Of a stretch of DNA of 5,099 nt, positions 1 through 5,099 are shown one piece after another. Within the stretch, counting starts at the first letter, position 1; each line of letters opens with the position of its first letter. A program made the translations under genes and the position numbers. Origin of the DNA: Rhodoferax sp. (lineage in GTDB: Bacteria > Pseudomonadota > Gammaproteobacteria > Burkholderiales > Burkholderiaceae); assembly GCA_028292075.1 (NCBI GenBank), contig JAQGNA010000356.1:1-5099 (forward strand), in the 5' to 3' direction. The notes under the pieces were generated by a model, which searched no databases, was not told the origin of the DNA, and was given only the letters and a program-made list of their open reading frames with translations.

Positions 1-658
1 CGACGAGAAGGTGCGCAAGGACGCTGCCGAAATGGTGGCCCTGCTGACACCCATCGTGAAGGCCTTCATCACCGACAACGGCCACATCGCCACCAATGCC
101 TGCATGCAGGTCTTCGGCGGCCACGGCTTCGTCAAGGAATGGGGCATGGAGCAGTTCGTGCGCGACAACCGCATCAACATGATCTACGAAGGCACCAACA
201 CCATCCAGTCGCTCGACCTGCTGGGCCGCAAGGTGCTGGGCAACAACGGCGCCACGCTCAAGAAGTTCGGCCGCCTGGTGGGTGCGCTGGTCGAAGAAGA
301 GGGCGTCAACGAGAAGATGGCCGAGTTCATCAACCCGCTCGCCTACCTTGGCGACCAAATGACCAAGTTCACCACGGAGCTGGGGTTCAAGGGCTTCCAG
401 AACCCCGACGAAGTGGGCGCCGCGGCGGTCGACTACCTGCGCGTGGCCGGCCACCTGGTGTTCGGCTATTTCTGGGCCCGCATGGCCCAGGTGGCCTTGC
501 GAGAAATTGCCGCAGGCAACACCGACCCGTTCTACCAGGCGAAGGTGCAAACCGCGCGTTTCTATTTCGCCAAGCTGTTCCCCGAGACGGCCACGCTGAT
601 GCGCACCGCGCGCGCCGGCAGCGCCTCGCTCATGAACACCGACGCCGCGCTCGCCTGA
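1..658 (+). CDS. Acyl-CoA dehydrogenase, C-terminal part (5' truncated)
   Basis: This is the C-terminal 218 residues of an FAD-dependent acyl-CoA dehydrogenase; the reading frame enters from the left edge (first full codon at base 2), so the GTG at 11 is an internal valine and not a start. It would catalyse the first beta-oxidation step, acyl-CoA to trans-2-enoyl-CoA, in the cytoplasm. Visible residues include the family block QVFGGHGF and, about 20 residues on, RDNRINMIYEGTNTIQ. The Glu in YEGT (codon 188-190) matches the catalytic base of MCAD-type enzymes. After it come about 120 residues resembling the extra C-terminal domain (Acyl-CoA_dh_C, PF12806) of the ~600-residue subfamily, which also includes enzymes labelled DmdC (3-methylmercaptopropionyl-CoA dehydrogenase). 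Substrate chain length cannot be read from this part. The TGA stop is 41 bp before the DUF2147 start, which suggests one operon. The family is near certain; the exact substrate is open. Confidence 0.95.
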   Translation, partial: DEKVRKDAAEMVALLTPIVKAFITDNGHIATNACMQVFGGHGFVKEWGMEQFVRDNRINMIYEGTNTIQSLDLLGRKVLGNNGATLKKFGRLVGALVEEEGVNEKMAEFINPLAYLGDQMTKFTTELGFKGFQNPDEVGAAAVDYLRVAGHLVFGYFWARMAQVALREIAAGNTDPFYQAKVQTARFYFAKLFPETATLMRTARAGSASLMNTDAALA

Positions 659-699
659 GCCGGGCGATCCTTCCACACACAACAACACGAGACATCCAC

Positions 700-1134
700 A
701 TGCGCAGCGTTTTGACGGCATTGATTCTGACGACCGGTTCGGTGGTTGCATGGGCACAGATGTCACCAGTAGGTGACTGGCACACGATCGACGAGAAGAC
801 GGGCGAAGTCCGTTCGCTGGTCCGCATCACCGAGACGGGCGGCGTGGTGAACGGCCGCATCGAGAAGTTGCTGCGCAAGGAAGCGCGCCAGGACGCCACC
901 TGCGACGAGTGCACCGACGAACGCAAGGGCAAACCCATGCTCGGGCTGGAGATCATCCGCGGTGCCAAGAAGGCGGAGGGCAAGGAAGTGTGGGAAGACG
1001 GCAAGATTCTCGACCCTGAAAACGGCAAGACCTATGCCCTGCGCCTGACGCCGATCGAAGCCGGCAAGAAGCTTGAAGTCCGTGGCTCGATCGGGCCGTT
1101 CGGCCGCACCCAGACCTGGGTGCGCACTCCCTGA
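700..1134 (+). CDS. DUF2147 family exported protein
   Basis: A 144-residue protein of the DUF2147 family, whose function is not known. Residues 1-19 look like a Sec signal peptide: Arg2, a hydrophobic stretch to about residue 18, and an AWA|Q cleavage site, so the mature ~125-residue protein should be periplasmic. Family-like elements are SPVGDW near the mature N-terminus, a CxxC pair (Cys68, Cys71) followed by KGKPMLG, then WEDGKILDPENGKTY and the C-terminal RGSIGPFGRTQTWVR. The ATG at 700 is chosen because it starts the signal peptide and has a weak GAGA ribosome site at 689-692. The frame stays open upstream to 139, but that would overlap the dehydrogenase gene and bury the signal peptide. 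It lies 41 bp after the dehydrogenase and 55 bp before fadN, on the same strand, so it is probably co-transcribed. Why an exported protein sits among cytoplasmic beta-oxidation enzymes is unclear. Confidence 0.9.
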   Translation: MRSVLTALILTTGSVVAWAQMSPVGDWHTIDEKTGEVRSLVRITETGGVVNGRIEKLLRKEARQDATCDECTDERKGKPMLGLEIIRGAKKAEGKEVWEDGKILDPENGKTYALRLTPIEAGKKLEVRGSIGPFGRTQTWVRTP

Positions 1135-1135
1135 G

Positions 1136-1169
1136 CCATCCTCCACCTTTCCCCTGCCAGGGGAAGGTG
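1136..1169 (+). repeat. Hairpin repeat, solo copy upstream of fadN
   Basis: Imperfect palindrome at 1144-1169. The left arm CACCTTTCCCCT pairs with the right arm AGGGGAAGGTG around a GCC loop, with one bulged T, giving about 11 base pairs. The core CCTT(T)CCCC/GGGGAAGG is the same as in the two repeats flanking the DUF559 gene, and CCATCC at 1136-1141 may be a decayed trace of their CCCCCATCCC tail, in the same orientation as the copy at 4013. It fills most of the spacer between the DUF2147 stop and the fadN start. No T-tract follows, so it does not look like an intrinsic terminator. The palindrome is clear; membership in the same repeat family is inferred. Confidence 0.6.
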
Positions 1170-1189
1170 CACTGAGAAAGAGAACAGAC

Positions 1190-3589
1190 ATGTCCAGATT
1201 CCTAGTCAAGAAAGTCGCCGTGCTCGGCGCGGGCGTGATGGGGGCGCAGATTGCCGCGCACCTTGTCAACGTCGGGGTGCCCGTCATTTTGTTCGACCTC
1301 GCCGCGAAGGAAGGACCGAAGAACGGCATCGTCACCCGGGCGGTCGAAGGCCTGAAGAAGCTCAAGCCGGCCCCGTTGGCGGTGGCGGATGACGCGTCGC
1401 TGATCCAGGCGGCCAACTACGAGGAACACCTCGGCTTGCTGAAGGACTGCGATCTCATCATCGAAGCCATTGCCGAGCGGATGGACTGGAAGCTCGACCT
1501 CTACCGCATGATCGCGCCCTTCGTCGCGCCGCATGCCATCGTGGCCTCGAACACCTCCGGCCTCAGCATCACCAAGCTCGGTGAAGTGCTGCCTGAAGAG
1601 ATCAAGCCGCGCTTCTGCGGCATCCACTTCTTCAACCCACCGCGCTACATGACGCTGGTGGAACTGATCGCCACGCCGGCCACGCAGCCGACGGTCCTGG
1701 ACGACCTCGAGACCTTCGTCACCAGCGGCCTGGGCAAAGGCGTGGTCCGCGCCAAGGACACGCCGAACTTCATCGCCAACCGCGTCGGCATTGCCGGCAT
1801 GCTGGCCACCATGAAGGAAGTCGAGAACTTCGGCCTGACCTACGACGTGGTGGACGACCTCACCGGCAAGAAGCTGGGCCGCGCGAGCTCTGGCACCTTC
1901 CGCACCGCCGACGTGGTGGGCCTCGACACCATGGCGCATGTGGTGAAGACGCTGCAGGACAACCTCAGCGCCGAGACCGATCCGTTCTACGGCAGCTACG
2001 GCACGCCCGAGGTGCTCAAGACCCTGCTCGAGATGAAGAACCTCGGCCAGAAGAGCAAGGCCGGTTTCTACAAGAAGGTCGGCCGCGACGTGCTGCGCTT
2101 CGACCCCGCCAGCAAGGACTACGTGGCCGGCGGCCAGAAGGCCGACGAGGTCTACGGGCGCATGCTGAAGAAGCCCGCCGCCGAACGCCTGAAGCTGCTG
2201 CGCGAGAGCGAGGGCCCGCAAGGTCGTTTCCTGTGGGCCACCCTGCGCAACAGCTTCCATTACGCCGCAGTGCACCTGGCCAGCATTGCCGATACGGCGC
2301 GCGACGTCGACTTCGCCATGCGCTGGGGCTTCGGCCTGAAGCAGGGCCCGTTCGAGCTTTGGCAGGAGGCCGGCTGGCTGCAGGTGGCCGAGTGGGTCAA
2401 GGCCGACATCGACGCCGGCAAGACCTTGTCCAGCGCGCCGTTGCCCGACTGGGTGTTCAGCGGCAAGGTGGTCGGCGCGGGCGGCGTGCACACGGCGCAA
2501 GGCTCCTTCAACCCAACCACGCAAATCTTCGAGCCGCGCCGCCTGATACCCGTGCATGCCCGCCAACTGTTCCCCGAGTCGGTGCTGGGCAGCCAGACAC
2601 AGCGCTTCGAGACGGCCGGCCGGACGCTGCACGAGGACAAAAGCATCCGCCTCTGGACGCTCGACGACGAGGTCTTGATCGCCAGCCTCAAGACCAAGAT
2701 GCACGCGATCAGTGCCGCGGTCGCCGAAGGGCTGCAAAAGGCGGTCGACCTCGCGGAGCAGGAATTCCACGGCCTGGTGATCTGGTCGGGCGACGAGCCC
2801 TTCAGCGTCGGTGCCGACCTGCAGGAAATGCTGCCCGCCTTCATGGCGGTGGGCGTGAGCGCCATCGACGACGCAGAGCACCATCTGCAGCAGACGATGC
2901 TGCGGCTGCGCTATGCCAGCGTGCCCGTGATCTCCGCCATCCGCGGGCTGGCGCTTGGCGGTGGCTGCGAGATGGCTGTGCATTCGGCGCGCCGTGTGGT
3001 GGCGATGGAAAGCTACATCGGCCTGGTGGAAGTGGGCGTGGGCCTGGTGCCCGGTGCCGGCGGCCTCACCTACATTGCCCGCCGTGCGGCCGAAAACGCC
3101 GCCATGTCCACCGACAAGGACATCCTCAAGTTCCTGACCGAAGGCTTCACTGCCGCGGCCACGGCCAAGGTGGGCACCAGCGCACTCGAGAGCCGCAAGC
3201 TGGGCTACCTGCTGGAGAGCGACATCGTGGTGCCGAACAAGGACGAACTCCTTTTCGTCGCCCTGAACGAGGCACGCGCGATGTACACCGCCGGCTACCG
3301 TCCACCACACCGCCGCCCGTTCGCGGTGGCCGGGCGATCGGCCAAGGCCACGGTGCAGGGCCAACTGGTCAACATGCGCGACGGTGGCTTCATCAGCCAG
3401 CACGACTTTCACATCGCAAGCCTGATCGCCGGCGTGTTGACAGGCGGCGACGTGGACGCCAACACCATGGTGACCGAGGAATACCTCATGACGCTGGAGC
3501 GGCGCGCGTTCTGCTCGCTGCTGACGCATCCGAAGACCCAGGAGCGGATCATGGGGATGCTGAGCACGGGGAAGCCGGTTCGGAACTAG
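1190..3589 (+). CDS. fadN: Bifunctional 3-hydroxyacyl-CoA dehydrogenase / enoyl-CoA hydratase (FadN type)
   Basis: A 799-residue two-activity enzyme that hydrates trans-2-enoyl-CoA and oxidises the L-3-hydroxyacyl-CoA product with NAD+, the middle two steps of beta-oxidation. Residues 1-190 form the NAD-binding domain: GAGVMG at 13-18, ribose-binding Asp36, SNTS with Ser123, catalytic His146 in GIHFFNPP with partner Glu158, and Asn197 in FIANR. The 3HCDH C-terminal domain follows at about 190-335, with a second related helical segment at about 344-440. The hydratase domain begins near 485: oxyanion-hole motif FSVGADL at 538-544, then GGGCE (Glu594) and GLVEVG (Glu614), spaced 20 apart like the catalytic pair Glu119/Glu139 of E. 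coli FadB. All key residues are present. The dehydrogenase-first order and the length match Bacillus FadN (~790) and not FadB/FadJ. The ATG at 1190 is used because it directly precedes the Rossmann strand and has a purine-rich AGAGA six bases upstream; an in-frame extension to 1073 would run through the DUF2147 gene. Confidence 0.95.
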   Translation: MSRFLVKKVAVLGAGVMGAQIAAHLVNVGVPVILFDLAAKEGPKNGIVTRAVEGLKKLKPAPLAVADDASLIQAANYEEHLGLLKDCDLIIEAIAERMDWKLDLYRMIAPFVAPHAIVASNTSGLSITKLGEVLPEEIKPRFCGIHFFNPPRYMTLVELIATPATQPTVLDDLETFVTSGLGKGVVRAKDTPNFIANRVGIAGMLATMKEVENFGLTYDVVDDLTGKKLGRASSGTFRTADVVGLDTMAHVVKTLQDNLSAETDPFYGSYGTPEVLKTLLEMKNLGQKSKAGFYKKVGRDVLRFDPASKDYVAGGQKADEVYGRMLKKPAAERLKLLRESEGPQGRFLWATLRNSFHYAAVHLASIADTARDVDFAMRWGFGLKQGPFELWQEAGWLQVAEWVKADIDAGKTLSSAPLPDWVFSGKVVGAGGVHTAQGSFNPTTQIFEPRRLIPVHARQLFPESVLGSQTQRFETAGRTLHEDKSIRLWTLDDEVLIASLKTKMHAISAAVAEGLQKAVDLAEQEFHGLVIWSGDEPFSVGADLQEMLPAFMAVGVSAIDDAEHHLQQTMLRLRYASVPVISAIRGLALGGGCEMAVHSARRVVAMESYIGLVEVGVGLVPGAGGLTYIARRAAENAAMSTDKDILKFLTEGFTAAATAKVGTSALESRKLGYLLESDIVVPNKDELLFVALNEARAMYTAGYRPPHRRPFAVAGRSAKATVQGQLVNMRDGGFISQHDFHIASLIAGVLTGGDVDANTMVTEEYLMTLERRAFCSLLTHPKTQERIMGMLSTGKPVRN

Positions 3590-3602
3590 TTCCTGCATTC
3601 CT

Positions 3603-3634
3603 CCTTCCCCTTCGGGGGAAGGCCGGGATGGGGG
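3603..3634 (-). repeat. Left inverted hairpin repeat of the DUF559 cassette
   Basis: A perfect 8 bp stem, CCTTCCCC (3603-3610) and GGGGAAGG (3615-3622), closed by a TTCG tetraloop, i.e. the very stable C(UUCG)G form in RNA. It is followed by CC and GGGATGGGGG (3625-3634). Read on the minus strand it matches the + strand copy at 4013-4045: the 10-base CCCCCATCCC tail is identical, a 2-base spacer differs, the next CCTTCCCCC is identical, and the GGGGAAGG arm is identical with one base missing. The asymmetric tail points inward to the DUF559 gene. It begins 13 bp after the fadN stop. No T-run follows on either strand, so it is not a classic terminator. Confidence 0.85.
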
Positions 3635-3652
3635 TACGCCACAAGCATCAAC

Positions 3653-4051
3653 ATGCAAAACCAAGCCACACCGACCGCTCAGACGAATGCCCGGGCATTG
3701 CGCGCCAGCATGACTGATTCCGAGCGACGGTTGTGGTCGCACCTTCGCATGGTGCAGTTCGGCGTGAAGTTTCGCCGCCAGCACCCGCTTGGCAACTACA
3801 TCGCGGATTTCGCCTGCCTTGCGCCCAAACTGATCATTGAACTCGATGGCTCCCAGCATGCTGACGAAATGGCATACGACGGGCGGCGAAATCGATTTTT
3901 CAAGGATCAGGGATTTGAGGTCTTGCGTTTCGCCACAGACCAGCCGTTCGTCAACCTCGCCGGTGTCCTGTCGGTCATCTTCGACACCATTGCGGCTGCA
4001 ACCTGCCGCCTGCCCCCATCCCAACCTTCCCCCAGAGGGGGAAGGGGCTAA
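3653..4051 (+). CDS. DUF559 domain protein, Vsr-like endonuclease fold
   Basis: A 132-residue protein of the DUF559 family (PF04480), related to the very-short-patch-repair (Vsr) fold and the PD-(D/E)XK nucleases; its biological role is not established. Residues 14-32 form the typical N-terminal helix (ARALRASMTDSERRLWSHLR). FRRQHPLGNYIADFAC (40-55) carries the putative metal-binding Asp52. KLIIELDGSQH (59-69) carries Glu63, Asp65 and His69. Then come Asp76/Arg78 and GFEVLRF (87-93). All expected core positions are present, so the gene looks intact. The ATG at 3653 has no clear ribosome site; the later ATG (residue 20) would remove a conserved helix. Residues 120-132 (ending PSPRGGRG) are translated from the right-hand repeat. 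About 30% of codons end in A/T against about 11% in the thiolase next door (hand count), suggesting separate origin. No methyltransferase or transposase neighbours it, so a restriction system is not supported. Confidence 0.85.
   Translation: MQNQATPTAQTNARALRASMTDSERRLWSHLRMVQFGVKFRRQHPLGNYIADFACLAPKLIIELDGSQHADEMAYDGRRNRFFKDQGFEVLRFATDQPFVNLAGVLSVIFDTIAAATCRLPPSQPSPRGGRG
4013..4045 (+). repeat. Right inverted hairpin repeat of the DUF559 cassette
   Basis: CCCCCATCCC (4013-4022), AA, then a perfect 9 bp stem: CCTTCCCCC (4025-4033) and GGGGGAAGG (4037-4045) around an AGA loop. It is the inverted partner of the copy at 3603-3634. It lies inside the 3' end of the DUF559 reading frame, whose TAA stop is at 4049-4051. 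The following sequence, GGCTAATACAAAG, has no T-run, so intrinsic termination is unlikely. It ends 28 bp before the thiolase start codon and 16 bp before its ribosome site. Confidence 0.85.
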
Positions 4052-4061
4052 TACAAAGACC

Positions 4062-4067
4062 AAGGAG
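4062..4067 (+). promoter_or_regulatory. Ribosome binding site of the thiolase gene
   Basis: AAGGAG six bases before the ATG at 4074. It is the strongest Shine-Dalgarno sequence in the window and fixes the start. It lies outside the repeat cassette, so thiolase translation does not need to be coupled to the DUF559 gene. Confidence 0.8.
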
Positions 4068-4073
4068 CTTGCC

Positions 4074-5099
4074 ATGAAACAAATCCAGGACGCCTACATC
4101 GTCGCCGCGACCCGCACGCCCATCGGTCGGTCGCACCGCGGCTTCTTCCGCAACACGCGCCCTGACGACTTGCTCGCCACCGCCCTGCGCGCCGCGCTCG
4201 CGCAGGTGCCCGGCCTCGACCCGGCTGCCATCGAAGACGTGATCTGCGGCTGCGCCATTCCTGAAGGTGCGCAGGGCCTGAATGTGGCGCGCATCGGCGC
4301 CGTGCTGGCCGGCCTGCCCAAGAGCGTGGGCGGCATCACCGTGAACCGCTTCTGCGCTTCGGGCCTGTCGGCCGTGCAGATGGCGGCCGACCGCATCCGC
4401 GTGGGCGAGGCCGATGTGATGATCGCCGCCGGCACCGAGAGCATGAGCATGGTGCCCATGATGGGCAATTCGCCCTCGCTGTCGCCGTCCATCTTCTCCG
4501 ACCCCAACGACATCGAGAGCTACGGCATCGCCTACGGCATGGGCCTGACCGCCGAAAAGGTGGCTCAGCAGTGGAAGGTGAGCCGCGATGACCAGGATGC
4601 CTTCGCCTACCAGTCGCACATGAAAGCGCTGGCCGCAATGAAGGCTGGCGAGTTTGCCGGAGAGATCACGCCGGTCGAGGTGACCGAGCGTTCCGTCGAT
4701 CTTGATTCCGCCGAGGTGGCCATGCAGACCCGCATGGTGAGCCTGGACGAAGGCGCCCGGCCCGACACCAGCATCGAAGGCCTCGGCAAGCTGCGCACGG
4801 TGTTTTCCGCGCGCGGTTCGGTCACGGCGGGCAACAGTTCGCAGACCTCGGACGGCGCCGGCGCGCTGATCCTCGCGAGCGAGTCGGCCGTTCAGCGCTT
4901 CGGCCTTAAGCCGCTGGCGCGCTTCGTGAGCTATGCGAGCCGCGGTGTGCCGCCGCACATCATGGGCATCGGCCCGATCGAGGCGATTCCAGCGGCGTTG
5001 CGGGCGGCCGGGCTGAAGCAGGATGCCATCGACTGGATCGAGCTGAACGAGGCCTTCGCCGCGCAGTCGCTGGCGGTGATGCGCACGCTCGGCCTCGAC
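4074..5099 (+). CDS. fadA: Acetyl-CoA C-acyltransferase (3-ketoacyl-CoA thiolase), 3' truncated
   Basis: The first 342 residues of a thiolase, expected to cleave 3-ketoacyl-CoA with CoA to acetyl-CoA and a shortened acyl-CoA, the last beta-oxidation step. Typical blocks are present: YIVAATRTPIGR (8-19), the nucleophile Cys94 in NRFCASGLSAV, AAGTESMS, the GNSSQTSDGAG loop (253-263), and NEAFAAQ with Asn325. Thiolases of this type are about 390-400 residues long, so some 50-60 residues lie beyond the edge, including the expected GHPxGxSG histidine and the second active-site cysteine, which cannot be checked here. The start is set by a good AAGGAG site. Pairing with a FadN-type enzyme and an acyl-CoA dehydrogenase supports a degradative thiolase rather than a biosynthetic acetoacetyl-CoA thiolase; sequence alone does not exclude the latter. 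The name fadA follows the Bacillus fadN-fadA-fadE comparison. The 484 bp gap to fadN is filled by the DUF559 cassette. Confidence 0.93.
   Translation, partial: MKQIQDAYIVAATRTPIGRSHRGFFRNTRPDDLLATALRAALAQVPGLDPAAIEDVICGCAIPEGAQGLNVARIGAVLAGLPKSVGGITVNRFCASGLSAVQMAADRIRVGEADVMIAAGTESMSMVPMMGNSPSLSPSIFSDPNDIESYGIAYGMGLTAEKVAQQWKVSRDDQDAFAYQSHMKALAAMKAGEFAGEITPVEVTERSVDLDSAEVAMQTRMVSLDEGARPDTSIEGLGKLRTVFSARGSVTAGNSSQTSDGAGALILASESAVQRFGLKPLARFVSYASRGVPPHIMGIGPIEAIPAALRAAGLKQDAIDWIELNEAFAAQSLAVMRTLGLD

Larger units (their letters stand above)
3603..4045 (+). mobile_element. Candidate DUF559 nuclease cassette bounded by inverted palindromic repeats
   Basis: About 443 bp containing one gene, a DUF559 endonuclease, between two inverted copies of a 32-33 bp hairpin repeat. 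The hairpins form the outer ends and the CCCCCATCCC tails face inward on both sides. The right repeat also encodes the last residues of the nuclease. Deleting the segment would leave 41 bp between fadN and the thiolase gene, a normal operon spacer. The gene's codon use is less GC-biased than that of its neighbours. No target-site duplication is evident and no transposase is present. Seen: repeats, orientation and composition. Inferred: that the unit was inserted and that the nuclease acts on its repeats. Confidence 0.5.

Noticed and set aside
139..699. N-terminal extension of the DUF2147 gene in the same frame
   Set aside because: It overlaps the acyl-CoA dehydrogenase coding region, has shadow-type composition, and would put the signal peptide inside the protein.
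2233..3717. A 494-codon plus-strand open frame overlapping the end of fadN
   Set aside because: It is a frame-shifted shadow, rich in Arg/Pro/Gly/Ala and without recognisable motifs, while the overlapping fadN frame carries the hydratase active site.
3603..4045. The hairpins as Rho-independent terminators
   Set aside because: Neither hairpin is followed by a T-run on either strand. The stems fit the repeat family and lie inside an apparent operon.
3653..4051. DUF559 gene as part of a restriction-modification or dcm-vsr system
   Set aside because: No methyltransferase or specificity gene is in the window, and the neighbours are all fatty-acid degradation genes.
3590..4060. Target-site duplication flanking the cassette
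   Set aside because: Comparing the bases outside the two repeats (TTCCTGCATTCCT on the left, GGCTAATACAAAG on the right) shows no convincing direct repeat.
1202..4075. A very long minus-strand open frame (957 codons) opposite fadN and the DUF559 gene
   Set aside because: The plus strand encodes FadN with all catalytic motifs. The minus frame is low-complexity, rich in His/Ala/Gly/Arg, runs through the repeats, and is the usual shadow of high-GC coding DNA.
3975..4958. A 327-codon minus-strand open frame opposite the thiolase gene
   Set aside because: Antisense shadow of a clear thiolase with an intact NRFCASGLSAV motif; the His/Arg/Ala-rich translation resembles no family I know.

Overview
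The window is a high-GC, densely coding stretch in which every supported gene is on the + strand. GC-rich third positions, 40-55 bp gene spacers and the gene set suggest a Betaproteobacterium of the order Burkholderiales, probably Comamonadaceae (Variovorax/Acidovorax-like). That placement is inference from style and gene content, not from a marker gene.

Layout: (1) 1-658, the C-terminal third of a ~600-residue acyl-CoA dehydrogenase, cut by the left edge. (2) 700-1134, a small exported DUF2147 protein. (3) A hairpin repeat in the 55 bp spacer. (4) 1190-3589, a bifunctional 3-hydroxyacyl-CoA dehydrogenase/enoyl-CoA hydratase with the dehydrogenase first (FadN order, the reverse of E. coli FadB). 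(5) 3603-4045, a compact cassette: a DUF559 (Vsr-like) endonuclease gene enclosed by two inverted copies of a hairpin repeat. (6) 4074-5099, a thiolase (acetyl-CoA C-acyltransferase), cut by the right edge.

Together the dehydrogenase, FadN-type enzyme and thiolase supply all four steps of a fatty acyl-CoA beta-oxidation turn: oxidation, hydration, second oxidation and thiolytic cleavage. They look like one operon, comparable in content to the fadN-fadA-fadE set of Bacillus. DUF2147 rides in the same unit with unknown function.

The part worth a second look is the DUF559 cassette between fadN and the thiolase gene. It differs in codon use from its neighbours, is bounded by inverted palindromic repeats, and one repeat forms the end of its own reading frame. 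Removing it would leave an ordinary 41 bp spacer. A related solo hairpin lies upstream of fadN. This looks like a nuclease-plus-palindrome element, reminiscent of REP/RAYT systems, although mobility is not proven from one window. No stretch longer than 300 bases lacks a gene. No RNA genes, CRISPR arrays or convincing promoters were seen.
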